Below the pieces are notes generated by a model that saw nothing but the letters and a program-made list of their open reading frames with translations, was not told where the DNA came from and made no database searches. This document shows positions 53,615-64,000 of a DNA stretch of 64,000 nucleotides, one piece after another. Source of the stretch: Calliopsis andreniformis (taxonomy: Eukaryota > Arthropoda > Insecta > Hymenoptera > Andrenidae); NCBI RefSeq assembly GCF_051401765.1, contig NW_027480571.1:434001-498000 (forward strand), given 5' to 3'. The position numbers were made by a program, and so were the translations under genes. Each line of letters begins with the position of its first letter. Position 1 is the first letter of the stretch.

Positions 53615-55699
53615 CCAATCCTCAATCTTCAATTCTCAATCCTCAATCCTCAATCCTCAATCCTCAATCTTCAATCCTCAATACTAAATCTTCAATCCTC
53701 AATCCTCAATACCCAATCCTCAATCTTCAATCCTCAACCCTCAATCCTCAATCCTCAATCCTCATTCTTCAATCCTCAGTACACAATCCTCAATCTTCAA
53801 TCCTCAATCCTCAATCCTCAACTCTGAATCCTCAATCCTCAGCCCTCAGTCCTCAAACCTCAATCCTAATCCTTCAATCCTCAATACCCAATCCTCAATC
53901 TTCAATCCTCAATCCTCAATCCTCAATTCTCAATCCTCAATCCTCAATCCTCGGACCCCAAACATCAATACTGAATCCTCAGTCCTCGTCCTCAATCCAC
54001 AACCCTCAATCCTCAATCCTCAATCTTCAATCATCAATATTCAATCTTCAGTCCTCAATCCTCAATCCTCAATCCTCAATCCTCAGTCCTCAATCTTCAG
54101 TCCTCAATACTCAATATTCAATCCTCAATCCTCAATCCTCAATTCTCAATCCTCAATCCTCAGTCCTCAGTCCCCAAACCTCAATCCTCAAACCACAGCC
54201 CTCATCCTCAATCCACAATCCTCAATCCTCAATCCTCAATCTTCAATCCTCAATACTCAGTCTTCAATCCTCAATTCTCTGTCCTCAAACCTCAATTCTG
54301 AATCCTCAATCCTGAATCCTCAATCTTCAGCCCTCAGTCCACAACAATCAGTTGTCAGTCCTCAATCCTCAATTCACAGTTTTCAATACTCAATACTCAA
54401 TCTGCAATCTTCAAATCTCTGTCCACAAGCATCAATTCTCGTCACTCAACCCCTTAACACTCAGTACTCAATGTTCAATCCTCAATCCTCAATTCTCAAT
54501 CTTCAATCCTCAATACTGAATCCTCGATCCTCAATCCTCAATCCTCAATCCTCAATCCTCAATGTCCAATCCGCAATACCCAATCCTCAATCTTCAATCC
54601 TCAATCCTCAATCCTCAATCCTCAATCCTCAATCCTCAATCCTCAGTCCTCCAACCTCAATCCTGAATCCTCAACCCTGAATCCTCAACCTTCAGCCCTC
54701 AGTCCTCAACAATCAGTTGTCAACCCTCAATCCTCAATAGAATATCATCAATTCACAGTTTTCAATACTCAATACTCAATCTGCAATCTTCAAATCTCTA
54801 TTCACAATCATCAATTCTCATCACTCAACCCTCAACACTCCGTCCCCAATCCTCAATCTTCAATCCTCAATCCTCACTCCTCAACGCTCAATCCTCAATC
54901 CTCAACTTTCAATCCTCAATACTCAATCTTCAATCCTCAATCCTCAAACCTCAATCCTCAATCCTCAATCGTCAGTCTTCGGTCCTCAATACTCAATCTT
55001 CAATCCTGAATCCTCAATCCTCAATCCTCAATCCTCAATCCTCATTCTTCAATCCTCAATACCCAATTCTCAATCATCAATCCTCAATCCTCAATCCTCA
55101 ATTGTCAATCCTCAATCCTCAGTCCTCAGTCCTCATACCAGAATCCTCAACCCTCAGCCCTCATCCTCAATCCTCAATCATCAATCCTCAGTCCTCCGTC
55201 TTCAAACCTCAATCCTCAGCCCTCAGACCTCATCCTCAATCCTCAATCCTCAATCCTCAATCGTCAATCTTCAATCCTCAAAACTCAATCTTCAATCTTC
55301 AATACCAAATCCTCAATCTTCAATCCTCAATCCTCAATGCTCAATTCTCAATCCTCAATCCTCAAACCTCAATCTTCAATCCTCAACACTCAATCTTCAA
55401 TCCTCAATCCTCAATCCTCAGTCATCAATCCTCAATCTTCAACTCTCAATCGTCAATCCCCACTCCACAATCCTCAACCCTCAGTCCTCGTTCCTCAAAC
55501 CTCAATCCTCAACCCTCAGTCCTCATCCTCAATTCTCAATTCTCAATTCTCAATCCTCAATCCTCAATCCTCAACCCTCAGCTCTCATCCTCAATCCACA
55601 ATCCTCAATCATCAATCCTCTAACTTCAATACTCAATCCTCAGTCCTCAAACCTCAATTCTGAATCCTCAATCCTGAATCCTCAATCTTCAGCCCTCAG

Positions 55700-55842
55700 T
55701 CCTCAACAATCTGTTGTCAATCCTCAATCCTCAATGGAATATCCTCAATTCACAGTTTTCAATACTCAATACTCGATCTGCAGTCTTCAAACCTATATCC
55801 ACAAACATCAATTCTCATCCCTCAACCCTCAACACTCAGTCC
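55700..55842. repeat. Older 140-bp module copy
   Basis: ATCTGTTGTC and AATGGAATATCC, where other copies read AATAGAATATCC. Pairs with 50732-50873. Confidence 0.75.
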
Positions 55843-57251
55843 TCAATGTTCAATCCTCAATGCTCAATCCACAATCCTCAATCGTCAATCTTCAATCCTC
55901 AATACTCAATCTTCAATCCTCAATCCTCAATCCTCAATCCTCAATCCTAATTCTTCAATCCTCAATACCCAATACTCAATCCTCGACCCTCAGTCCTCAT
56001 CCTCAACTCTCAATTCTCAATTCTCAATTCTCAATCCTCAATCCTCAGCCCTCAGCCCTCATCCTCAATCCACAATCCTCAATCCTCAATCCTCAATCTT
56101 CAATCCTCAGTCCTCAGTCCTTAAACCTCAATCCTCAACCCTCAGCCCTCATCCTCAATCCTCAATCCTCAATCCTCAATCCTCAATCTTCAATCCTCAA
56201 TAATCAATCTCCAATCCTAGATCCTCAATCCCCAATCCTCAATCCTTAATCCTCAATCTTCAATCCTCAGTCCCCAGTCCTCAATCTTCAATCCCCAATG
56301 CTCCATCCTCAATACTCAATCCTCAGTTCTGAATCCTCAATCCTCAATCCTCAAACCTCAACACTCAACCGTCAGTCCTCGTCCTCAATACTCAACCCTC
56401 AATCCTCGATCCTCAATCTTCAATCATCAGTACTCAATCTCCAATCCTCAATCCTCAATCCTCCATACTCAATATTCAACACACAACCCTCAGCCGTCAA
56501 TGCTCAATTCTCATTACTCAATAGAATATCCTGAACTCTCATGGTTCAATACTCAATCCACAATATTCTATAATCAAATCTCAATCCTCAAACATCAATT
56601 CTCAACACTCAATCCTCAACACTCAGTCGCCTCTCTTCAATCCTCCATCCTCAACTCTCAATCCTCAAGCGTCAATACTCAATCCTCAATCCTCAACCCT
56701 CAATCCTCAGCCCTCAAACCTCAATCCCGAATCCTCAATCCTAAATCCTCAACCATCAGCACTCAGTCCTCAATCTTCAATCCTCAATCCTCAATCCTCA
56801 ATTTTCAATCATCAATACTCAATCTTCAATCATCAATCCTCAATCCTAAATCCTCAATCTTCAATCCTCAATCCTCAATCCTCATTCTTCAATCCTCAAC
56901 ACCCAATCCCCAATCTTCAATCCTCAATCCTCAATCCTCAATTCTCAATCCTCAATACTCAATCTTCAGACCTCAAACGTCAATACTCAACCCTCAGTCC
57001 TCGTCCTCAATCCACAACCCTCAATCCTCGATCCTCAATCTTCAAACATCAAAATTCAATCTTCAACTCTCAACCCTTAACCCTCAATACTCAATCCTCA
57101 ATCCTCAATGTACGATCCTCAATACCCAATCCTCAATCTTCAATCCTCAATCCTCAATCCTCAATCCTCAATCCTCAATGCTCAATCCTCAGTCCTCAAA
57201 CCGCAATCCTGAATCCCCAATCCTGAATCCTCAATCTTCAGCCCTCATTCC

Positions 57252-57391
57252 TCAACTATCCTTTGTCAATCCTCAATCCTCAATAGAATATCCTCAATTC
57301 ACAGGTTTCAATACTCAATACTCAACCTGCAATCTTCAAATCTCTATCCACAAACATCAATTCTCATCACTCAACCCTCAACACTCAGTCC
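57252..57391. repeat. Older 140-bp module copy
   Basis: CTATCCTTTGTC and CACAGGTTTC variants. The right half (CTATCCACAAACATC, CACTCAGTCCCC) resembles anchor module A, which supports one common ancestor for the A and B modules. Confidence 0.72.
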
Positions 57392-57644
57392 CCAATCCTG
57401 AATCTTCAGTCCTCAATCCTCAGTCCTCAATCCTCAATCCTCATTCTTCAATACTCAATACCCAATCCTCAACCTTCAATCCTCAATCCTCAATCCTCAA
57501 TTCTCAATCCTCAATCCTCATATCTCAGGCCTCAAACCTCAATCCTCAACCCTCAGCCCGCATCCTCAATCCTCAATCCTCAATCCTCAATCCTCAATCT
57601 TCAATCCACAATACACAATCTTTAATCCTCAATCCTCAGCCCTC

Positions 57645-57789
57645 AGTCCTCAACAATCAGTTGTCAATCCTCAATCCTCATTAGAACATCCTCAATTCAC
57701 AGTTTTCCGTACTCAATACTCAATCTGCAATCATCAAATCTCTATCCACAAACATCAATTCTCATCACTCAACCCTCAACACTCAGTCC
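57645..57789. repeat. Older 140-bp module copy
   Basis: CAACAATCAGTTGTC, CATTAGAACATCC and CCGTACTCAATAC. Follows the previous module by ~390 bp. Confidence 0.72.
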
Positions 57790-58539
57790 TCAATGTTCAA
57801 TCCTCAATGCTCAATCCACAATACTCAATCGTCAATCTTCAATCCTCAATACTCAATCTTCAATCCTCAATCCTCAATCCTCAATCCTCAATCCTAATTC
57901 TTCAATCCTCAATACCCAATCCTCAATCCTCAACCCTCAGTCCTTATCCTCAACTCTCAATTCTCAATTCTCAATTCTCAATCCTCAATCCTCAATCCTC
58001 AACCCTCAGCCCTCATCCTCAATCCAAAATCCTCAATCCTCAATCCTCAATCTTCAATCCTCAGTCCTCAGTCCTTAAACCTCAATCCTCAACCCTCAGC
58101 CCTCATCCTCAATCCTCAATCCTCAATCCTCAGTCCTCAATCTTCAATCCTCAATAATCAATCTCCAATCCTAGATCCTCAATCCCCAATCCTCAATCCT
58201 TAATCCTCAATCCTCAAAACTCAGACCTCAAACATCAGTACTCAACCCTCAGTCCTCGTCCTCAATCCACATCCCTCAATCCTCAATCCTCAGTCTTCAA
58301 TCATCAGTATACAGTCTTCAGTCCTCAATCCTCTATCCTCAATCCTCAATCCTCAATCTTCAATACTCAAACCTCAATCCTCAACCCTCAGCCCTCATCC
58401 TCCATCCTCAATCCTCAATCCTCAATCCTCAATCCTCAATCTTCAATCCTCAATACTCAATCTTCAATCCTCAATACTCAATCCTCAATCCTCAATCCTC
58501 AATCCTCAATACTCAAGCCTCAATCCTCAACCTTCAATC

Positions 58540-58747
58540 CTCAATACTCAATCTTCAATCCTCAATCCTCAGTCCTCAAACCTCAATTCTGAAACCTGAA
58601 TACTCAATCTTCAATCCTCAATCCTCAGTCCTCAATACTCTACCATCAATGTTCAATCCTCAATCCTCAATCCTCATTCTTCAATCCTCAATACCCAGTC
58701 CTGAAGCTTCAATCCTCTATCCTCAATCCTCAATTCTCAATCCTCAA
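58540..58747. repeat. ~200-bp segment repeated 1,327 bp downstream
   Basis: CTCAATTCTGAAACCTGAATAC, CTACCATCAATG and the 10-bp palindrome TGAAGCTTCA (58702-58711) all recur at ~59867-60074. A more distant relative lies near 52025-52200. Confidence 0.75.
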
Positions 58748-59866
58748 TCCTCAATTCTCAGACCTCAAACATCAATACTCAGCCCTCAGTCCTCGTCCTC
58801 AATCCTCGACCCTCAATCCCCAATCCTCAATCTTCAATCATCAATACTCAATCTTCAATCCTCTATCCTCAATCCTCAATCCTCAATCCCCAATCATCAA
58901 TATTCAACACTCAACCCTCAACCATCAATCCTCAATACTCAACCATCAATCCTCAATTCTCAATACTCAATAGAATATCCTGAATTCTCATGGTTCAATA
59001 CTCAATCCACAATATTCTATAATCAAATCTCAATCCTCAAACATCAATTCTCAACACTCAATCCTCAACACTCAGTCCTCTCTCTTCAATCCTCCATACT
59101 CAACTCTCAATCCTCAAGTGTCAATAATCAATCCTCAATCCTCAACTCTCAATTCTCAGCCCTCAAACCGCAATCCCGAATCCTCAATCCTAAATCCTCA
59201 ATCTTCAGCCCACAGTCCTCAAAAATGAACTGTCAATCCTCTATCCTCAATTGAATATCCTCAATTTGCAGTTTTCAATACTCAGTCCCCATTCTTCAAT
59301 CTTCAAATCTCAATCCTCATTCTTCGATCCCTAACACCCAATCCTCAATCTTCAATCCTCAATACTCAATCCTCTATTCTCAATCCTCAATCCTCAATCC
59401 TCAGACCTCAAACATCAATACTCAGCCCTCAGTCCTCGTCCTCAATCCACAACCCTCAATCCTCAATCCTCAATCCTCAATCCTCAATCTTCAATCCTCA
59501 ATACTCAATCTTCAATCCTCAATACTCAATCCTCAATCCTCAATCCTCAATCCTCAATACTCAATCCTCAATCCTCAACCTTCAATCCTCAATACTCAAT
59601 GTTCAATCCTCAATCCTCAATCCTCAATCCTCAATTCTCATTCTTCAATCCTCAATACCCAGTCCTCAATCTTCAATCCTCAATCCTCAATCCTCAATCC
59701 TCAATTCTCAATCCTCAATCCTCAATCCTCAGACCTCAAACATCAATACTCAACCCTCAGTCCTCGTCCTCAATCCACAACACTCAATCCTCAATCCTCA
59801 ATCTTCAATCATCAATATTCAATCTTCAGTCCTCAATCCTCAATCCTCAATCCTCAATCTTCAATC

Positions 59867-60074
59867 CTCAATACTCAATCTTCAATCCTCAATCCTCAGT
59901 CCTCAAACCTCAATTCTGAAACCTGAATACTCAATCTTCAATCCTCAATCCTCAGTCCTCAATACTCTACCATCAATGTTCAATCCTCAATCCTCAATCC
60001 TCATTCTTCAATCCTCAATACCCAGTCCTGAAGCTTCAATCCTCTATCCTCAATCCTCAATTCTCAATCCTCGA
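59867..60074. repeat. Second copy of the ~200-bp segment
   Basis: Matches 58540-58747 at +1,327 bp, including TGAAGCTTCA at 60029-60038. The flanks differ after about 60074. Confidence 0.75.
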
Positions 60075-60413
60075 TCCTCAATCTTCAATCATAAATATTC
60101 AATCTTCAATCCTCAACCCTCAATCCACAATACTCAATCCTCAATCCTCAATGTTCAATCCTCAATACCCAATCCTCAATCTTCAATCCTCAATCCTCAA
60201 TCATCAATCCTCAATCCTCAGACATTAAACATCAATACACAACCCTCAGTCCTCGTCCTCAATCCACAACACTCAATCCTCAATCCTCAATCTAAAATCA
60301 TCAATATTCAATCTCCAGTCCTCAATCCTCAATCCTCAATCCTCAATCCTCAATCCTCAATGTTCAGTCCGCAATACCCAATCCTCAATCTTCAATCCTC
60401 AACCCTCAATCCT

Positions 60414-61157
60414 CAATCCTCAGTTCTCAATACTCAATCCTCAATTCTCAGTCCTCAAACCTCAATCCTGAATCCACAATCATGAATCCTCAATCTTCAG
60501 ACCTGAGTATTCAACAATCAGTCGTCAATTCTCAATCCTCAATAGAATCTCATCAGTTCACACCTTTCAATACTCAATACTAAATCTGCAATGTTCAAAT
60601 CTCTATCCAGAAACATCAATTCTCATCACTCAACCCTCAACACTCAGTCCCCAATCCTCAATCTTCAATCCTCAATCCTCAATCCTCAATTCTCAATCCT
60701 CAATCCTCAGTCCTCAGACCTCAAACTTCAATCCTCAACTCTCAGCCCTCATCCTGAATCCTCAGTCCTCAATCTTCAATCCCCTATCCTCAATCCTCAA
60801 GCCTCAATTCTCAATCCTCAGCCCTCAGTCCTCAAACCTCAATCCTCAACCCTCAATTCTCAATCCTCAATCTTCAATCCAAAATCCTCAATCCTCAATC
60901 CTCAATCCTCAATCCTCAATCCTCAATCCTCAGGCATCAATACTCAATCTTCAATACTCAATCCTCAATCCTCAATCCTCAATCCTCAATCCTCAACCCT
61001 CAATCCTCATTCCTCAAACCTCAATCCTCAACCCTCAGTCCTCATCCTCAATTCTCAATCCTCAATCTTCAATCCTCAATCCTCAATCCTCAATTCTCAA
61101 TCCTCAATCCTCAAACTTCAGACCTCAAACATCAATACTCAACCCTCACTCCTCGTC
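60414..61157. repeat. Higher-order repeat fragment R5 with anchor
   Basis: It matches 233-976 at a constant offset of 60,181 bp, including anchor module A (60471-60651), with a few substitutions. It diverges after CACTCCTCGTCC near 61160. A short copy of the recent higher-order unit therefore lies on the far side of the older zone. Confidence 0.82.
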
Positions 61158-62640
61158 CTCAATCCACAACCCTCAATCCTCGATCCTCAATCTTCAATAA
61201 TCAATATTCAATATTCAATTCTCAACCCTCAACCCTCAATACTCAATCCTCAATCCTCAATGTACGAACCTCAATACCCAATCCTCAATCTTCAATACTC
61301 AATCATCAATACTCAATATTCAATACTCAATCCTCAATCCTCAATCCTCAATCCTCAATACTCAACCATCAATCCACAATTCCCAATACTCAATAGAGTA
61401 TCCTGAATTCTCAGGATTCAATACTCAAACCTCAGTCCTCAACCCTCAGCCCTCATCCTCCATCCTCAATCCTCAATCCTCAATCCTCAATCCTCAATCC
61501 TCAATAGTCAATCCACAATACTCAATCTTCAATCCTCAATCCTCAATCCTCAATCCTCAACACTCAATCCTCAATCCTCTATCCTCAATCCTCAACCTTC
61601 AATCCTCAATACTCAATCTTCAACCCTCAATCCTCAATCCTCAATCCTCAATCCTCATTCTTCAATCCTCAATACCCAGTCCTCAATCTTCAATCCTCAA
61701 TCCTCAATCCTCAATCCTCAATTCTCAATCCTCAATCCTCAATCCTCAGACCTCAAACATCAATACTCAACCCTCTGTCCTCGTCCTCAATCCACAACAC
61801 TCAATCCTCAATCCTCAATCTTCAATCATCAATATTCAATCTTCAGTCCTCAATTGTCAATCCTCAATCCTCAGTCCTCAGTCCTTAAACCACAATCCTC
61901 AACCCTCAGCCCTCACCCTCAATCCTCAATCCTCAATCCTCAGTCCTCCGTCCTCAAACCTCAATCCTCAGCCCTCAGCCCTCATCCTCCATCCTCAATC
62001 CTCAACCCTCAATCCTCAATCCTCAACCTTCAGCCCTCAATTCTGAATCTTTAATCCTCAATCCTCAATCCTCAATCCTTAATCCTGAATCCTCAATCCT
62101 CAATCCTCAATCCTCATTCTTCTATCCTCAATACCCAATCCTCAATCATCAATCCTCAATCCTCAATCCTCAATCCTCAATCCTCAACTGTCAATCCTCA
62201 ATCCTCAGTCCTCAGTCCTCAAACCACAATCCTCAACCCTCAGCCCTCATCCTCAATCCTCAATCCTCAATCCTCAGTCCTCCGTCCTCAAACCTCAATC
62301 CTCAGCCGTCAGAACTCATCCTCAATCCTCAATCCTCAATCCTCAATCCTCAACCTTCAATCCTCAATACTCAATCTTCAATCCTCAATCCTCAGTCCTC
62401 AAACCTCAATTCTGAATCCTGAATACTCAATCTTCAATCCTCAATCCTCAATCCTCAGTGCTCAGCCCTCAATCTTCAATCCTCAATACTCAATCTTCAC
62501 TCCTCAATCCTCAATACTCAATCCTCGATCTTCAATCCTCAATCCTCAATCCTCAATCCTCAATCCTCATTCTTCAATCCTCAGTACCCAATCCTCAATC
62601 TTCAATACTCAATCCTCAATAATCAATCCTCAATCCTCAA
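61158..62640. repeat. Mosaic heptamer segment
   Basis: Contains ATGTACGAACC (a variant of the 6160 landmark) at 61260 and a GAATTCTCAGGATTC module near 61395 like that at 49840. The 61854-62450 stretch resembles R1 near 7739-8300. No unique sequence was found. Confidence 0.65.
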
Positions 62641-64000
62641 TCCTCAATCCTCAATCCTCAGTCATCAATACTGAATCTTCAGTACTCAATCCTCAATCCT
62701 CAATCCCCAATCCTCAATCCTCAGTCCTCAATCCTCATTCCTCAAACCTCAATCCTCAACCCTCAGTCCTCATCATCAATTCTCAATCCTCAATTCTCAA
62801 TCCTCAGGCCTCAATCCTCAATCTTCAACCCTCAATAATCACTTTTCAATCCTAGGTCCTCAATCCCCAATCATCAATCCTTAATCCTCAATCTTCAGTC
62901 CTCAGTCCCCAGCCCTCAATCTTCAATCCTCAATCCTCAATCCTCAATCTTGAAACCTCAATACTCAATCTTCAATCATCAATCCTCGATCCTCAATCCT
63001 CAATCTTCAATCCTCAATCCTCAATCCTCATTCTTCAATCCTCAACACCCAATACTCAATCTTCAATCCTCATTCCTCAATCCTCAATTCTCAATCCTCA
63101 ATCCTCAATCTTCAGACCTCAAACATCAATACTCAACCCTCAGTCCTCGTCCTCAATCCGCAACCCTCAATCCTCAATCCTCAATCTTCAATCATCAATA
63201 TTCAATCTTCAGTCCTCAATCCTCAATCGTCTATCCTCAATCCTCAATCCTCAATGTTCAATCCGCAATACCCAATCCTCAATCTGTAATACTCAATCCT
63301 CAATCCTCAATCCTCAATCCTCAATCCTCAATCCTCAATCCTCAATACTCAATCTTCAATCCTCAATCCTCGATACTGAATCTTTAATCCTCAATCCTCA
63401 ATCCTCAATCCTTAATCCTGAATCCTCAATCCTCAATCCTCAATCCTCATTCTTCAATCCTCAATACCCAATACTCAATCATCAATCCCCAATCCTCAGT
63501 CCTCAATCCTCAATTGTCAATCCTCAATCCTCAGTCCTCAGTCCTCAAACCACAATCCTCAACCCTCAGCCCCCATCCTCAATCCTCAATCCTCAATCCT
63601 CGGTCCTCCGTCCTCAAACCTCAATCCTCAGACCTCAGCCCTCATCCTCCATTCTCAATCCTCAACCCTCAATCCTCAATCCTCAATCTTCAACCCTCAA
63701 TACTGAATCTGTAATCCTCAATCCTCAATCCTGAATCCTTAATCCTGAATCCTCAATCCTCAATCCTCAATCCTCATTCTTCAATCCTCAATACCCAATC
63801 CTCAATCATCAATCCTCAATCCTCAATCCTCAATCCTCAATTGTCAATCCTCAATCCTCAGTCCTCAGTCCTCAAACCACAATCCTCAATCCACAATCCT
63901 CAATCTTCAATCCTCAATACTCAATCTTTAATCATCAATCCTCAATCCTCAATCCTCAACCTTCAATCCTCAATCCTCAGTCCTCAATACTCAATCCTCA
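62641..64000. repeat. Segment S, copy 2 (matches 39061-40420)
   Basis: Collinear with 39061-40420 at about +23,580 bp up to the window edge, with scattered substitutions: CCTAGG at 62851, ATGTTCAATCCGC near 63255 and the 63514 block. Whether the match continues beyond 64000 cannot be seen. Confidence 0.78.

Larger units (their letters stand above)
50228..60413. repeat. Module-rich, less homogenised zone
   Basis: Copies of the ~140-bp module recur here every ~0.4-1 kb, at roughly 50228, 50732, 51190, 52400, 52676, 53107, 53472, 54328, 54702, 55700, 56490, 57252, 57645, 58940 and a truncated one at 59215. They differ from each other by many substitutions. I saw no recent multi-kilobase tandem duplication and no TGAGGCCTCA element. 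Segment pairs such as 50.7-51.3 and 55.7-56.6 kb are recognisable but diverged. Confidence 0.7.
1..64000. repeat. Heptamer satellite array, (TCAATCC)n on + strand
   Basis: From first to last base the sequence is tandem TCAATCC, about 9,100 units, with no unique-sequence island. Common unit variants are CAATACT, CAATCTT, CAACCCT, CAGTCCT, CAATTCT, CAAACCT and CAGCCCT, plus some 6-bp units such as CATCCT that shift the phase. Runs of perfect units are short, rarely more than eight or nine, and are separated by variant units whose order is conserved between distant copies. The + strand is very poor in G and the - strand correspondingly poor in C, an extreme strand asymmetry. The array crosses both window edges, so its true length is unknown. 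Satellite or heterochromatin identity is inferred from length and higher-order structure. No promoter, RNA gene or open frame of non-repeat composition was seen. Confidence 0.97.

Noticed and set aside
1..64000. Telomeric repeat
   Set aside because: The unit GGATTGA/TCAATCC is not a known telomere motif to me. It is highly degenerate, arranged in multi-kilobase higher-order units, and no array end or subtelomere junction is visible.
1..64000. CRISPR array
   Set aside because: Units are 7 bp and contiguous, there are no unrelated spacers of regular length, and no cas genes are present.
1..64000. tRNA, rRNA or structured ncRNA
   Set aside because: The + strand has too little G, and the - strand too little C, to form ordinary paired stems. 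No conserved RNA motif was seen.
1..64000. Transposon or insertion sequence
   Set aside because: I saw no terminal inverted repeats, target-site duplications, or transposase or reverse transcriptase-like reading frame. The large repeats are direct tandem copies of satellite sequence.
1..64000. Cyanobacterial-type short heptamer repeats as the source
   Set aside because: Such bacterial arrays are known as short intergenic tracts. A gene-free array of at least 64 kb with higher-order units fits a eukaryotic satellite better. Not strictly excluded without flanking sequence.

Overview
The whole 64-kb window is one uninterrupted array of a degenerate 7-bp tandem repeat. The + strand reads (TCAATCC)n and the - strand reads (GGATTGA)n. 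I find no convincing gene, tRNA, rRNA, insertion sequence, CRISPR array, promoter or other unique sequence, and the array runs off both edges. At this length, with higher-order organisation, it looks most like satellite or heterochromatic DNA of a eukaryotic genome, for example pericentromeric, subtelomeric or B-chromosome-like sequence. Nothing in it identifies the species. Short heptamer arrays are also known in some bacteria, notably cyanobacteria, so a prokaryotic source is unlikely but not excluded.

The + strand has many long open frames and the - strand has none. This follows from the repeat itself. Seven is not divisible by three and the + strand unit has no stop in any phase, so all three + frames translate to the same heptapeptide, SSILNPQ. 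The - strand unit puts a TGA in every frame once per 21 bp. The ORFs start and end wherever single-base variants of the heptamer happen to make ATG, TGA, TAA or TAG. I therefore annotate no CDS.

The information lies in the order of variant heptamers, which acts as a barcode and shows several nested levels of repetition. (1) Blocks carrying a distinctive anchor occur at about 410, 4373, 10754, 18001, 33476 and 60591. Copies 1, 2 and 3 (4373-10753, 10754-18000 and 18001 to about 22700) are near-identical, with a basic period of 6,381 bp that is modified by discrete deletions. (2) There are local tandem duplications of 894 bp (1627-3414), 4,809 bp (about 22701-32318) and about 1,527 bp (about 46485-49464). 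(3) A subrepeat of about 1.65 kb is nested in the 4.8-kb unit, and a diverged third copy of that unit lies at about 40.55-45.6 kb. (4) Segments at 39.06-40.42 and 62.64-64.0 kb match each other at an offset of 23,580 bp. (5) A module of about 140 bp that fits the heptamer poorly recurs throughout. It is densest and most diverged at 50.2-57.8 kb.

Region by region: 0-4.4 kb is a partial higher-order copy with an 894-bp duplication. 4.4-22.7 kb is a recent array of large units. 22.7-32.3 kb is the 4.8-kb duplication. 32.3-38.2 kb is a link plus a rearranged higher-order copy. 38.2-46.5 kb is a mosaic of older copies. 46.5-49.5 kb is the 1.5-kb duplication. 50.2-60.4 kb is an older, module-rich zone with little recent large-scale homogenisation. 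60.4-64 kb returns to the anchor block and the 39-kb segment. No genes work together here. The biology visible is satellite evolution by unequal exchange, deletion between short direct repeats, and slippage.
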